Part shown: positions 1 through 25,100 of the stretch, piece by piece
Layout of the letters: each line of letters begins with the position of its first letter
Position numbering within the stretch: the first letter of the stretch is position 1
NCBI RefSeq assembly: GCF_036417845.1
Contig: NC_089983.1
Coordinates: 19,869,207-19,933,206 of the forward strand
DNA from: Apteryx mantelli
Lineage: Eukaryota; Chordata; Aves; Apterygiformes; Apterygidae
Direction: 5' to 3'
DNA length: 64,000 nucleotides
Program-made: the position numbers and the translations under genes
Notes under the pieces: generated by a model
Database searches by the model: none
What the model saw: the letters and a program-made list of their open reading frames with translations, nothing else
Told to the model about the DNA's origin: nothing

Positions 1-11725
<11,725 letters not shown>

Positions 11726-14459
11726 AGGGATTTGCTACACATATATCATGGTTAGATGTGTAGAAATGGTCACAAAAGGCAGTCTAAGGTGTTTCTCTAG
11801 AGTTGAATGCATAACTTGACTATTTAAGGAAGCCTTCCCAAAAGAAACAGAAATCGTCTCACAGTGAACCTACACATTTTATTTTGGGCTAGGGACAACC
11901 TAGTTGAATCTTAACAGCTAGTATTTGAAAGGATCCCCAGAAATTACACATGAAGTATTTGATCAAAAAAATAACTTTGAATGTCTGTCCAACTCCTACA
12001 TCCTGATATTGTTTGTCAGTTATACATACTCACTTTGTCCATATTTGTTCGTTGAGCAAAATAAGGTTTTTGTTTAGTTCTTCTAGAAAAGCTTGATTTA
12101 CCATGTTTTGCTCTTGGATTTTCTCTGTTTTTCCCCTTCTGTAAGCATGTTCTGTTCCACCTATTGCTCCTCTCTCTTCCCAAATTGGATAAAACCTCCT
12201 TCTTGGAGGTCTGAAGGGGACTTTAAGTTCTGGTGTTTTCCCAAAATACATCTATTCTAGTTTAACTTTGCAGAAACACCTGTGCAGCTTTTTATGTTTC
12301 TTTACAAATTAGATTAGCGCTAGGTGCAAAATATTGTATTACGCTTTTGCACTTCATAAAGTAAAGCATAACCTCATTTTAGCAGAAGCTATTGATGTAA
12401 TGTAATGTTATAAAGCATAGCTTTTTTTTTAACTCAAATGCCAGATCTGCTCAGGTTTGTAGCAGAGAGTGCTAAGGTCAGGAGTACTGGTACAGAAAGA
12501 TAAGCCAAGGGCTAATTTAGCCTTTGCCTCAGAGTACAAGCAGCTTTGGTTTATTTTCAAATGCCATGGCTTTAAGAAACCTTATTAAAAGCTGATGTAG
12601 TGGAAAACAATTACTAGTCCAGGCAAAACATATCCAAAAAAGTGGATTACTTACACTTACCTGTTTTACATTTATGTGAATTTTATGACTTAAAGTTTAT
12701 TCTAAGATACCGTTAAAACAGTATCAGATATTGAATTGTGTGGCCCTCCAGCAACTTCAGAGAAATGGAGAATGATTTATCCCTTTGATTTCAAGAAGTT
12801 CTTGCATTATTTGACCCTGCACATGTGCTAACACAGTGCTTCTATTGTCATTAGCCATTTATGCACTTTTGTGGAAGCTACTCTAAGCACTTTGCTTTTC
12901 AGTGGAGTTGAATCTTGCAGTATTCCAAGTTTTCCTATGGTGTGACAACATGATTTTTAAAGTTAAATCTTTGTAAAATGTTTGTTTGCAAAATTAGAAG
13001 AATGAAAAATAAGAAAGGTATTTTTTACATGTTGCTGACATTTTTTTAAGTTTTTTTTATTTTAGGTACTTTCTTTAATAATCTTCTATGTTGCCAGACT
13101 TCAACCCTGGAATGTATCAACTCCATGGACATTAAAGGCGTTACACCAGGGCTGAATCTAGGCCAGTTATCTAAAAAAAATGATGAGTATATTATATATC
13201 AGTCTAAACAGATTGTAAAAAAAAGCTGTAGTAGCTTCTATCTCAGATATAATATTTTGTGAAAGGACTGAAAGTGAATGAATGGGAATCCAATGTACAA
13301 CCCAGTTGTAGCCCTCAGTATTCAATAACTGGATGTAATAACAATTTTTCTCCTCTAATAGACCAAAAGTAATCATTACTGCAAGGCTCTCAGGGATGTT
13401 TTTATTAGATTTGTAAGTGTTTATACTTTTTCCAAGCTTCTGAGTTTTTTTTATTATAATAGTGAAATATGTAGAGTAGAGTATTTCTCAAATTTGACTC
13501 AATCCTGAGTATAACTTCTGAAGGAAAAGGGAATTTTGCTATCAGCAAAATTTAAGTCAAAAGAGAAATTAGAACAAGCTTGTCTAGGTTGCAGAATGAA
13601 GATGCCCAAAGGATAGCCTCTACAGTACATGACAGTGAGTAGGATTGAACCAGTAAGGAATTTTGAAGTACACTAGTAAATAAAATCTCTGATTTGCCAA
13701 ATATGTTGTTTCCATACATCTATTAGCTAAATTGGGACCAGATTTTAATATTGCTGAAAATAAAGGTAGCCTTAATTATCAGTAAGTGCCTCTATACTGC
13801 ACTTTCAGGAAGACCTGAATGCCACCATATATTATGCTATTCACTGTCCATCAGAGAAACAAAGCTGAAAAACCATTTCATGTGGGCTTTCTGTAGCCTA
13901 CAGAAACACACTGTGCCTGAAGCCTAATCCTGTAGCATTAGGTGCCAGGCATCCCCGAGAGGCACGTTCTCCTGCTGCCTGTTGAGCCCCAAGCCCCATA
14001 TTGGCAAGTAGATCTGGGATCATACCATGTTTTCATCTGTTCCCAAAGTGAGTTTTTTTTTCTGAAGGGCAATGTAGTCTTATTCATGTCAGTAGAGTAG
14101 CTCTTTGTTTCACAAACAATCCCAGTGCATATTGGCATTTGGATCTCAAGCCAAAAAAGTAGTATCAGGAGGGGGCTGGTCCTTCATATTTTGCACACTT
14201 ACTGTCACTAGGAGTTTGTGTATGCAAAGAATACATGACTGGATGTCAAGACAATCCTAAAAGATTGAAAGTAGCAAGACGGACTAGCTTTAACAGGAAT
14301 AAGGAGGTCTGTATTGGAAATTGGGTATATTTTTGGACCTAGTCAGAAGATGTCAAAAACTGTGCTGTTTGAGCACACACCCATGTGTGTATACACCTTT
14401 AACATAAACACAGACACCTGTAATGGTTAGTGCTTTGAAGCAATGTGGAGCCTGAAGTT

Positions 14460-14486
14460 TTACTTAGCAGGACTTTTGCTAAGTAA
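14460..14486 (+). promoter_or_regulatory. Perfect 10-bp hairpin in SLC40A1 3' UTR
   Basis: Bases 14460-14469 pair without mismatch with 14477-14486, leaving a 7-base loop (ggacttt). The loop is not the CAGUGN of an iron-responsive element, so I do not call it one. It lies 16 bases before an AU-rich element and about 150 bases before the poly(A) signals. The pairing is seen directly; function is unknown. Confidence 0.6.
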
Positions 14487-14502
14487 GCATTTTTGGCCTA
14501 CT

Positions 14503-14514
14503 ATTTATTTATTT
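14503..14514 (+). promoter_or_regulatory. AU-rich element (overlapping ATTTA)
   Basis: Two overlapping ATTTA pentamers (14503-14507 and 14507-14511) sit in a U-rich setting near the end of the 3' UTR. Such elements often bind mRNA-decay proteins; here only the motif is visible. Confidence 0.5.
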
Positions 14515-14631
14515 TTTTGGATGAAAACTGCCCTTAAAATGTGCACACTAAAAATCAATCTTGCCAAAATAGCATATTTTGTTATACAACTTTATGCTGG
14601 ACATAGTATTGATTGATATATTAATCTTGTT

Positions 14632-14650
14632 AATAAAGCTTTTGAATAAA
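14632..14650 (+). terminator. SLC40A1: Paired poly(A) signals of SLC40A1
   Basis: AATAAA occurs at 14632-14637 and again at 14645-14650. A GT-rich tract (ttggtgtgtgtg, about 14680-14692) follows some 30 bases later, the usual downstream element, placing cleavage near 14,655-14,670. This is the best-formed 3' end signal after the ferroportin stop. Confidence 0.75.
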
Positions 14651-14660
14651 TTTGCTTAAA

Positions 14661-17379
14661 GATTTATTTGTCTTGTATTATTTGGTGTGTGTGCACGTGC
14701 ATTGTGGTATGCTGCATATAATATGGATCCCAAGGATGAAGGTTTTTGATAATAAAGGGATGGAAACAGCCAGGAAGCACAGACAAATGGAGTTGAGGGG
14801 GAAGGGAATGGACTGCAAATGCAGTGGGAAGTTTTGCATGACTCTAGCTCTGTCTCTAGTGAACTGAGTGAGATTTGTAGTAATTATTGCACAGAATTTC
14901 ATCTGTGGGAACTTCAGACACAATAGCTGAAGTTCAAGCTACAATCTTACAACAGCAGCACAGGACAACATTCAGAATACAGCAGTTTTGACTACTGGCC
15001 TCTGTGCAAGAGGAAGCAGATGATGTTATGTTCTTACACTTCTTTCCTTCTTGAAATATTGAAATTGGGATGATGCCCTTCTGTAGCACAGCCTGCAGGC
15101 TAGAGCACTATACAACAGCCAGGCATAAAAGAGTGATTGCAGATAAATGCAGTATTCTTAATATTTTGGTTTTAATTTGGGGGGAAAAAAGAGCATTTTA
15201 TACAGACTGCATCTTGTTACAGAAAATGCGTGTGTGCTTGATTAATCAATCCTCAAATGTAAGACCAGCCAGAAAGGTTACTGTGCTCAGTAGCACAGTA
15301 GGATTTCCTGAACTGAATCCTCTTTGAGCTAGAGTTTGTCTTAGAAAAACGTGTTCATGAGTTCTCTCATGGAAAAAAAGGATAGAGTGAACTTAATCCC
15401 TTCAACTTAAGCTATTTTCTGTCTCTCTCATGAGAAAAGTCTATCACTTAAAAATTCCAGAAGAGTAAATAGGCTCATATCAAGCAATTTTAAAGTCTTT
15501 AGTTACTCTTGCCTTTGCCTCTACAAAGTATATGGTGTATATATCCCCAGTTAGCAGTTAACTCATTTCCTTATTAAATTGGCTGTGTGTTCCTTCCACA
15601 TCACTGTCAAAGTCCACATCATTTCATACCATAATTGTATTCTTTTCCCACTGAACAGTCTTTCTTTCTGAGCCTTCAACACAACAAGTGTTGCAGAGCA
15701 TAGTTTTAAACTCTTAATCTACAAATGATGACAATTTGCATATAAAACTTCGTAAAGAAACCAAACATTCTGTAATAGAAGTGAGCAGGCAATTCCAGTG
15801 CTTCATTTCAAAGAATTTCTAGTGCTTTTTAGTAATAAAAACTGGCAGATGCTATTGAGTCAATCCCAAGTCATAGACTCTTCACAACTTTCAAACAATA
15901 CTTCAGGATTACAAGCAAACCCCAAATAATTCAGTGCAAAGAAGATTATGTTTCTGCTAAAGAAGAGTGCAACTAACAGATCCAGCTTTTCTAAAACACA
16001 GCTGCAGAGAGATGATATGGCTTCCTTATGTATCTCAAACTGACCTATTTCAGGTCCTCCAGGAAAATGCCATGCTGTACTCTGCATTACTATCTTTCTC
16101 TAGTACCTCTTACCCTCTGTACTCACTTTTTTCCCCCCCTCCCCGCTTGTGATTGCTGTTATCAGCGTGTTATAATCATTGTAGGCTTAAAAGACAAGAG
16201 TATTTTGTCCCTGGGAATAAGACTATGCCTCCAGCTTCTGCTTGAAATAAGAGAGACTACATTTTGCAACTCTGAAGGGCAGAGTAAACTGGACAAGGAT
16301 GTTTGCTTGAAAGCTAGCAAAGCATGTGGACAAAGTGCGAGCTGTTTGATAATGCTTTAACCAAATACTTCAGCTCATCTTCATGTAAGTCAGTATTTCT
16401 TTCTAGTTCAGCTTTTATTGAATTTGGTCACAAGAAAGCACGTAACTCTGTGCTTTCCACCCTTGTTCTACATACAGAGTGATGGAGCAATCTGTTTTCA
16501 TACATGCAGAATTAGAGCTCTTCATCCTTTGTAAATGCAAGGAAAGCTACTTGACTTATATTTAGACAGTCGGACTGTGCTCCTTTGGCAGACAAGGGAA
16601 AGAGAACATACGCTGGACCCTGCTCTCAGAACTTTGGTAGGTACCTCAGCACCACTCCTTTTGATGAAAAAAAGAACCCAACCCTGATATAACAGAGTTA
16701 GCAAAATGAACGCTTGTTATGGCGATACGGATTGATTCAGAAAGCACAGCTATTTATTCCTGACAAGCCATTGTGCTTTTCAGGCAGGGAAAGCCAATCT
16801 ATAGAATATTGTCATCACAATGGCAGCATATTGGAGCTTCAGAATAAGTTGTTCCTTAAGCAGCAAAACTGACAAAGCCTGTTTTTTTACAGCTGTGTGT
16901 CCTAGGTTCCTCTACACCCAGAACTGCAATAGTCGTAGCTGTCAGCCTTGCCTCATGCACCCCTAGCACTCCCACCCTATCTCCTCACAGCACCCCACTT
17001 TCCCTGGTTTATTGGCTCTGCTGCTCTCCAGCACCGCGTGCAAGGGGCCACTATCAGCAGACAGGCAGGATGCCATGTTTGCCCACCAAGAAGGGAAACC
17101 GTTTCGATCTGCTCCTCTACCCAGCCACTGATTTTTGCAAAACTTTTAAAATGAAGTCAGTCTTTGAGACCTTTTTCTTTCATGAAATTTAGATGGAATT
17201 CGCCAGTTGATTGCAAGGCTATTTGGCAGGAAGCGATGGTGGTGTGCGGGGGGGGGTAGAGGACATTGTCTGCAAAAGTCCTCTGTCCTTAGGAAACAAG
17301 GGTAAAAACTGAGGGCATGTGATAAGCCTGTAATCTGTACTGTAATCAACAGTATCACCTCAACAAATAGGCAAAGTGG
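14661..17379. other. Intergenic, nothing recognised
   Basis: Sequence between the ferroportin 3' end and the first CR1-like segment. Open frames are short, lack family motifs, and look like chance openings. It contains a pyrimidine tract near 16,125-16,145 and a G run near 17,249-17,257. Confidence 0.6.
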
Positions 17380-17830
17380 GCTGGAAAAAAAGAAGATGAA
17401 ATCCAATGTAGACAAGTGCAAGGCACTACATTTAAGCAGGAACAGTTGACCACAGAAATGCTGGATAGGGAACACCTACCTGTTAATGTAGAAAAGAACT
17501 GTGAGCTTGTAGCACAACAAAGGCCAAACATTAGTCAACTCCATAACATGAGATGGGAAATGTAACCAGGACCATAGCCTATATGACTCTTGAGCTAACA
17601 CTGCTGTCTGCCTTGGAAGTGGTATGACTGGAGTACTGCGTGTGGTTTTCCTTCCTATCTTTCTTCAACAACAGCGCTAAATGGGCAGAAACCAGATGGG
17701 TGCAATCAGAGGTCCAGAAAACATGGCAGTAAGATAAGAGTTAAAGAATTAGGGTCATTTAAAGACTGAGAGGTGATGTGATAACAATACCTGTGTATGT
17801 AAAAGGATGGGAATAATATATAATCATGCT
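17380..17830 (+). mobile_element. Diverged CR1-like LINE fragment
   Basis: Several phrases match, in order and in the + direction, the 3' part of avian CR1 reverse-transcriptase reading frames as I remember them: a word like gacaagtgcaaggcactaca near 17,410, ggagtactgcgtgtgg near 17,630, ggtccagaaaacatggc near 17,710, and actgagaggtgatgtg near 17,765. Stops interrupt every frame, so it is dead. Divergence looks high, suggesting an old insertion. Boundaries are approximate. Confidence 0.6.
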
Positions 17831-20800
17831 TGAGAACATAAGCATTAAGGACTCAAAATGATGTGTCTTGATTAATGTCCATATTATTCTAGTGAAGAAC
17901 CTGCTTTAAGTAAACAAGATCTTTTTCATTATTTTTTTAGCCTGACAGTTAGAAATAGTAGTTTTTTTCTCAAGTTATTTTGGTCATAGAAACATGGCAC
18001 CCATCTTATTTTCATTAAACAGACTTGCAGAAACTATTTTCCGAAATGCTTACATGCTACAATATTACTGTGCAGAGCCAGCCTACATTATACATATACA
18101 TCTCCTATACAGTCTGCTTCTTTGATCTCTTTTAGCTGTCTGGAGCCTGCTGATTTAAATAAGAGCTATGGATCTTAACTTGGAGGACATGGATAGCGCG
18201 TTTTCCAGGTCTACTTCTAGAAAGGCGTATTTTGGCTTAAGGCTACTGAAAGGGTACATGTAATGTTTGGATTCCTTTACATCTGACAGCTTCCCTCCAT
18301 GAACTGGCCACATTAGACATAAGAACTGACAGGGAGTTATGAAAATATGTGGTCTTTCCAGCTGAGAAAGAGGGAGGACGAGCTGCTTGTGTTAGAAATA
18401 TTTGTTCAGCTGTTACTGGAGTGGGGCCAGTCAAAGTTACTGTTTACAGTATAAAGTGTGCTGCACTCCATTTATCTTTGAAAGATAACAAAACAAGATG
18501 AAGAATCCATTCTTTGGGACAGCTTTGACAAGAATTTCAGAGGAAAGAAAATGACTTAACCCAAACTGAGAGCACCATTTTAGATGCACTTTATGAGCAC
18601 GCATGTTTGTGTTTGCTCGTCTGTGCTCTGCATACCCCACGGGAGCCTACCCTGCCACTGGCGCTGCTCTGCCGTGCGTGGAGGAACAACCTATGATGCA
18701 GCCGGGGACCAAGGAAGCACAAAAGCTCCTTCCGCGCTGCAGCGCTTCCTCAGCTGGCGTCTGAGGGAACGAGCAATGTCATTCAGGCAATGCTTTCTTT
18801 CAAGAGGTTTTGAATGAGCAGGCAAAGCAAATTTGCAGAAACTCACTCAAATTTCAGCAGCATAATCTCAAGATATAGGGGACCAAGTGGACAGCATCAG
18901 GAACAAATTCCCCTACACAAAATACATGCTACATTAGAGCAGAACCAATTTCTGGAGAGGAGCACACAAAATGCCACTTGAGGTAGCACATGCCCATGGC
19001 AGGAATGTAAAAGAAATGTAAATGTTTCTCCCAGGAGAAAAGTTTTGTACAAGAAAGTCTCCCCAATGTCTTTTGACAAGTTTCTTCCCTCACCTGAAAT
19101 ATCCTGAAAATGTATATGGATCAGGAAGCTTTTATTTGTTTCTAGGACTTCTCTTCATTTTGTAGAGGACAGAAATCCTAGAAATTGTCATATGACAAAG
19201 AAACAGTCATTTATGTAACGTGCACTTCAGGACCTTGAACTTTACTGCCTTTTTCCTGTGTTTACTGTCCCAAGATAGCCTTTCCAGTGATTTCCACATG
19301 TCAAAGAAGTCACGCTTTGGCTCTCTTTTTTTCCAAAAATCTTGCATGCTTTAATTGGTGCATGAAGCTGGCAGATACCACTAGTCTCAATGCAAAAGCC
19401 GCATTATCTGCAAAAGAATAATGTGTGTCTCATCACCTTTAATTCCTTCCTCTGCCTGTGTTATTTGCCTCACAGTTAGCCAAAAGGGGGTAAGAAATAA
19501 ACCGTTCTCCTATTGTTCAATTCCTCTCTTTTTTTAACGTTGTGGGACTGTGTGAACACAAAGCAGGATTGATTCACTTTTAGTGACTAGTGATTCAGTG
19601 ACTAGAGGAATCTGATCTGAGGATGTATATTCTTTGGATTCAAAGCAGCTTGATTAGACAATAACAGTGAGATTTTTTTTTTTTTTCCAAGGTGAATGCA
19701 AAGGTATGTCCTCCCTCCACAAATAGCAAATTCTGAAGTTATCCAGTTCTGCTTTGCTAACTGAGACTAAATTTTCAGTGAAGAAATGGTAGCTTGACTT
19801 GAGTATTAACTTAGGTTACCAGTTCAAATTCAGGGCTATAGAGGAAGGTAAGGTTTCATTTCATCTGCTTAGCTGAGGTAAAATATAAATGTTTGTCTTA
19901 TCTCAATGGAACAGAGCAAACAGAAGAGACCAAGGCCAAAGAGTTGGATGGTCAACAGAAAGCTGTAACTTTAGACTGATTTCATGTTTCCTTCTGAAGT
20001 TGCATCTGCTGTCCAGTTGGCATTCCCCGTTCAGCCTCAGGGACATAGTTCAGACAAGTATCAGAGCATTAGAGGAAAGGGAAGCACTAGAAGATCATAT
20101 TAACAACCTCAACACTTTCTGGCATTTTTAAGTCCTCTTAAATGTGATAAAGAAAATTAAAGTACAGATCAACATCTTTCTTAGCCCTAGCCATGTACCT
20201 CCACATCTGCTGAGCCCCAAACTGTGACAGCAGCACCTGTGTATCAGGGTAGGTGCTGATCTCTAGGTTTATATGTTTCCAATGCATCACCTATTTGTTG
20301 TGGATAACTTCGTATTCATTGACAAATCTGATACCAGAAAAGAGGGATCTAGAGGAGCTTTGCTGAGTAGTTGCCACACAGATGAGAGGAAGCATTTTGC
20401 ATCAGTAGCACTTCATCTGGGTTGTCAGCGGTTCTCAGGGACTCACCTTCGGGGTGCTGGCCTTGCCCACTGCCTAGTGCCCCCTAAAAAGATGACCAAG
20501 GCAGCTGCAACTGTCATTTCTGTAGTAACAAAATAGATATGAATAGCTCACTTCAGTAGCATTGGCTGCAATTTTTACCATGCGTTTTTATTCCGCTAAC
20601 TTTGCTTACATATATGAATGTGAAAAAAAACAGGAACCAACAATTTTGCAAGATGGTTCTGAGGAAGTGATACAAGGCATTATTGGATGTGTTCAAGGAT
20701 GAGTCAGCAATTATTATCTTGCCTCATGCTAAATAAAAACACCAGAAATTTGGTTATAACCACAAAGAAATAAGATGGGGAAAATAAACAGATTCTGGAA

Positions 20801-21480
20801 GCTTTGAGTACGAATATTGGCTAGAAATGGAAAAGACAGGTCTGAGAGGGTTTCACAGAGCAGCAGCATATGTCTGATGGCAGCAGAGCACAAGAGGAAG
20901 CAGAGGAAGGAGGCAAGACTACAGAGAAGTCCATAACTGAAGGTTTCTCCAACACCTTGAGAAGAGCATATTGGAGGGCTTAGACTGGGATGACAAAAGA
21001 GTATAAAACGTGAAGAAATCAGAAAGTGTTGCAGCCTGTGAGGAGCGCAAGATAGACACAGGTACTGCAGAACAAGATTCATGGGTTTCCTGTGATCAGC
21101 TCTCTTCTAGTCGTTACTTAAATCTCTGCACCATTCAGACTTCTATTTTACTCGAGGGAACTTCCCATCCTTCCCTGCCTCCTCACCCCCAGATCATTAA
21201 CCATTGCTGGTCACACCACAGAAAAGTAGTTCTAGGTCTTACTCCTGCCTCTGAAGTCACCTGGAGTGGGACTGGGCTCTGTGTCACCCTAGTGACAGTG
21301 ACTGAAGGGTTAATTATATAGGTCACTTGTGTCTTGGGCCTGATGAACAAGGAGGCCCACTAATTCGCTCACTCAGATAATCTCAGTCATTTAATGCTGA
21401 AAACTAAAAACGTAGGGTTAAGAAGCAAAATCTGTTTGTAGATTTCAGGAAAAAGAGTAACCTGCCAGGCAAAGACCTGG
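17831..21480. other. Intergenic, nothing recognised
   Basis: AT-rich sequence with a GC-richer patch at about 18,630-18,780 and a T run near 19,673-19,686. A 9-bp direct repeat (agtgactag) occurs twice around 19,580-19,605. No coding region, RNA gene or element could be identified. Confidence 0.55.
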
Positions 21481-21511
21481 AAGCGCCTAACCGCAGCTGT
21501 ACTGAAATTTA

Positions 21512-22159
21512 GTGGGTTCCTCAGGGAGAAACTGTGAGGAGCACCTAGCGCAAGTGGAAAAGGCAAGCAAAGTACCTACAACCTTCTACATAGGGCTGAG
21601 GCTGCAGGTTGCCTGTGCCAGCAACAGAACTAGCCCAGCATGTCTCTTCAACCCACGCCGGGTGTTTAATCTTCCCCAATTTAAAACTCCTTTCAGGAAA
21701 CCCTGGAAGCAACATCCTCTGCTTTCTGAGCAGGCTGCCCTGCAGAGGCTGGAGGGGCAGGCTGCCCACGCTCCTGCGGGAAGAGGGGCTCCGGCTCCAG
21801 CCATGAGGGAGGGGAGGGGGGATGAGGAGGTGGCAGGCACCCCACTGCCAGCTCCCAGGGCTGGGGAGCACAGCTGCAACAAAACCTATCAGAGACCATC
21901 ATTACCTCCAGCTGGGACTTCTGAACTCAGGTTTTTAAACCTCTCACCCTTCACTAGCTGCATTAAGCAATCACCTTCTCCCAAGGCTTCAAATAGGTCT
22001 CATGTTATCACACTCTCCTGCCTGCTTCAGCTGCTCAAGGAAGGTGCCTGTTTTTCTCCTGGGGCTAGGAAATGCCTCACCATCCATGCACTGAGAGCAT
22101 CACAGCATGGGCCTTCACCAGGAGCAATGCAACTGCTGCATGTGTGCAAAGGCAAGTAA
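21512..22159 (+). other. Longest intergenic open frame (215 codons), probably non-coding
   Basis: An uninterrupted ATG-to-stop frame of 215 codons crosses a GC-rich patch (about 21,600-21,870). The predicted product is rich in Pro, Ala, Ser and Gly, has no transmembrane segment, signal peptide or domain I recognise, and the opposite strand is also open in two frames there. That pattern is typical of chance openness in GC-rich DNA. I list it because it is the only frame of this size between the two genes. Confidence 0.2.
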
Positions 22160-25100
22160 AGCTTACCCTAAGGTGTCTCAGACCTAGAAAAGATGCAGGA
22201 CATTTTGCAAATGTTTTGAGGGCTTTCTTGTACTGTTCAAAGCTCCTGTTATGAACAGGAGAGTGGATACTGCAGGAGGAAGCCTGCTGGCTGGTGTGCT
22301 GCTGCCACCGCAGGGGTTTCTGAGTGGTAGCTCTGCAGTGGGCCTTGAACAAGGAGAAGAATTAATGGCCCCTTGGTGCCTTGCTAAAGGAAATGCTATT
22401 TTTGGTATGAGCTGACGTGCGTGACTCAGCAGTTTGCTTGCCGGCATCTTGTTTAAGCCTATCCCAGAGTGTTTTAAGAGTTGCTATCACATGTTTCTTA
22501 GTTACACTTTCCCCTTTTTGCTTTATCTGTGATTATATGGTAAATCTATTAATGTATTACTCATTAATAACAAGTATTGGAGCATGTTACATACTCAATA
22601 TAGCGAGAGGACTCAGCTGAATGGATGCAGTGGTCACTAAAGATGTTCCCATTGAATGCAATTATCTGTGGCACTCTCCAAGATAGTTTAATTCTTGTGA
22701 GGGAATTAAGTGCAAATGAAAGAGAGCTGAAACTCATGAAATACAACCAAGATAGGGTCAACTCATTTGTATTGCACTGTAAGGCTTTGTCACTTCACAC
22801 ACAGGTTGGAGGATTACTAATCTCTGTAAAACTATTAAAACAGAAGTAGTAATTTATGTGCATTTCTTGGATTGGGGCTCTAGCTGCAGGTACTTGTTTG
22901 TTTGACAATGATGATAAAAAAAATACTATGATAAGAGGTGAGCTGTAAGACTGGAAATTTGAAATGATGGTGTAAAATAATGAAAAAGGTAGGATTCAAC
23001 CACATTAAAATACAATATGGGTGTGAGGGAGCTTATTGTGCTGTTTAAAATACAGTCAGGAGTGCATTGCTATAAACATTAGCTATAAATATCGTCTCAG
23101 GAATGTGTCGGGAGCTCCCCCTGCGTAGCAGAAATACAGCCTTGTGAGCAGCGAGCACTGTTCCGGCTGCCTTCCCCACAGAAATCTTCGCTAGAACTGG
23201 AAAGGAAACACTGCTTATGTGACAGACGCTTCAGTGCTTTGTAAATCCCCTTTGCCAGCTGGCACAGGAGCGCTCTGCACAGCTCCCCGGCTCTCCTGCT
23301 GGCTCCTGCTCGTCTTCCCCGTGGGAAGCTGCTGCTGGTGGCACCCTTGTCCCCTGCATGGTGCTGAGGCTAGTGGAAATCTCAAGGGTGACTTCCAGCA
23401 TCTGAGAAACCAAACGCCTTCCCCTGGAGAAAGATTTCATAGTGTTTCCTTTGCAGGGAGAGGCAGGGAGCGAGAGGTGGAAAAACCTGACCCGGTAGCT
23501 GAGCCTGCTGCAAAAACAAAGGGTGGTTGGCTCGGCGGGCGCTGGGGTTAGGCACGTGCTTCCTGCTCTCTCTGTCAACTCTCTGCAGAGCTACTCCCTA
23601 ATCCCGGACTAGAGCAAGTTTCCAACAGGGCAGCAAAACTAGACATGGGCCCATGTCTGGACTGTGGGGAAAAACAGAACCCCTGAGAAAAGGAAAACCA
23701 CAGATCTCGCTCAGCCTCAAGTGTTTGAATGTTCTTGGCAAAAACAACGAAAAATAACAACAGCAAAAGAAAGCGCACTCCAAAATCTGTTTTAGGAAAG
23801 CCAAAATATTGAGCTTATCTGGAAAAAAGAAACATTCTCTAAACAAAAGTAACTCTGAAGTAAAAGATTAAAATGTTTTGTAAATGTCAAACCCCAAGCA
23901 CTTTTTTTTTAATCAAGTGAAGAGGAAAACTTATTTTAGTTGAAGCTGTTCAGTGATTTAGCCCAAATTCACAACAAAACTCCTTTAACACTATAGTCCT
24001 AGCCTGCTGATTTGTATTTTTGGAGGTATAACAATATATGAAAACAAGATGGTATGAATAAACATTACATCAAGGCACCTAAATAGCACCACAGTAAAGA
24101 ATTAAGAAAATAAAACCCCTTCAAGAATGATTTGCTTGCCCTTTGGTGAAACCAGTGCAAGTGAAAGGGCTGCCCATGGTTTGGGGGCTCCTGGGTTGGC
24201 TCAATGATTCACAGGCAAGGTTAAACTCTGGCAGTAAAATGCAAATGGGAGGCAGGTCACATGAGATTTTTCCCTTGGCTATTTCTGGTAAAGCAGGGCC
24301 CCACTTTAGGTCAAAACGAGATGAATAAAGCCAACTGTATCAGTCAATATGGTGGGGGAGGAAGCGTTTGTGAGAAGATGTGTTAAAAGAAATCTGCAGT
24401 AGCAGGGTATTGCAGCAAAAGGTCACCTGAAGCTACTGGCTTAACACAGAATTAATTAGCAACTGAAAATGAAAGCTTTTTCTCTGGATTCCCACACAGT
24501 TTCCTATTTTATTTTATTTTTTCCTTGGCACAAGTAAAGCCAAGTGAAACTTGGAAAGCCTTGCAGACCTCCAGGTTTGTCTGCTGCAAGGGACGGCGAA
24601 GCTCTGCTCGGTGCTTCTTCCCACCGCTCCTGGCACTGTGCTGCGTGCTGGTTCAAATGTCTCCCTATTTTAGTTCTGGGAAGCTGACAGAGGGCATTTA
24701 ACTTTAACTGTGCCTTTCTGTGGGGGGAAAAAATTAAAATTGACTGGAACTGCTGTGTTCATTCCTTTCTTTATGCATAGGAATGTCATTGGACATTCCA
24801 AAAAACACTTAAAACCAAAGGATCTATTAAACAGAAATCTGTGGCTATCTAGAGCATTTATATATGAAAGATACTGTAAAATCTTATTACCATTATTTTT
24901 TTAGCAAAGCTCCTCTTGAAATTCCCAGGTGATGATGGTCTTTATGTCCCTTCCCCCTCCCCCCTGCCAAGTTTAGTAAGTTCCTTGCTAACACTTACTG
25001 TGCTTTTACATGGAGATATTACTTGCTTTTACTTGCTTTTGTCTTCTCCTTCTATCTAAAACATCATATTAATCAAACTGGACATGCAGGTTGTTTTCCA

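Larger units (their letters stand above)
11726..14660 (+). other. SLC40A1: SLC40A1 3' UTR (predicted)
   Basis: The region between the stop codon and the paired poly(A) signals has no conserved coding frame and is AT-rich, as expected for a long 3' UTR of about 2.9 kb. It includes a 10-bp hairpin at 14460-14486 and an AU-rich element at 14503-14514. AATAAA-like words near 13,678 and 13,759 could give shorter isoforms, but neither has an evident GT-rich tract after it. The 3' end is inferred from signals, not transcript data. Confidence 0.7.

Noticed and set aside
13670-13765. Earlier AATAAA words as the main SLC40A1 poly(A) site
   Set aside because: They lack a clear GT-rich downstream element, unlike the paired signals at 14,632 and 14,645; minor use is still possible.
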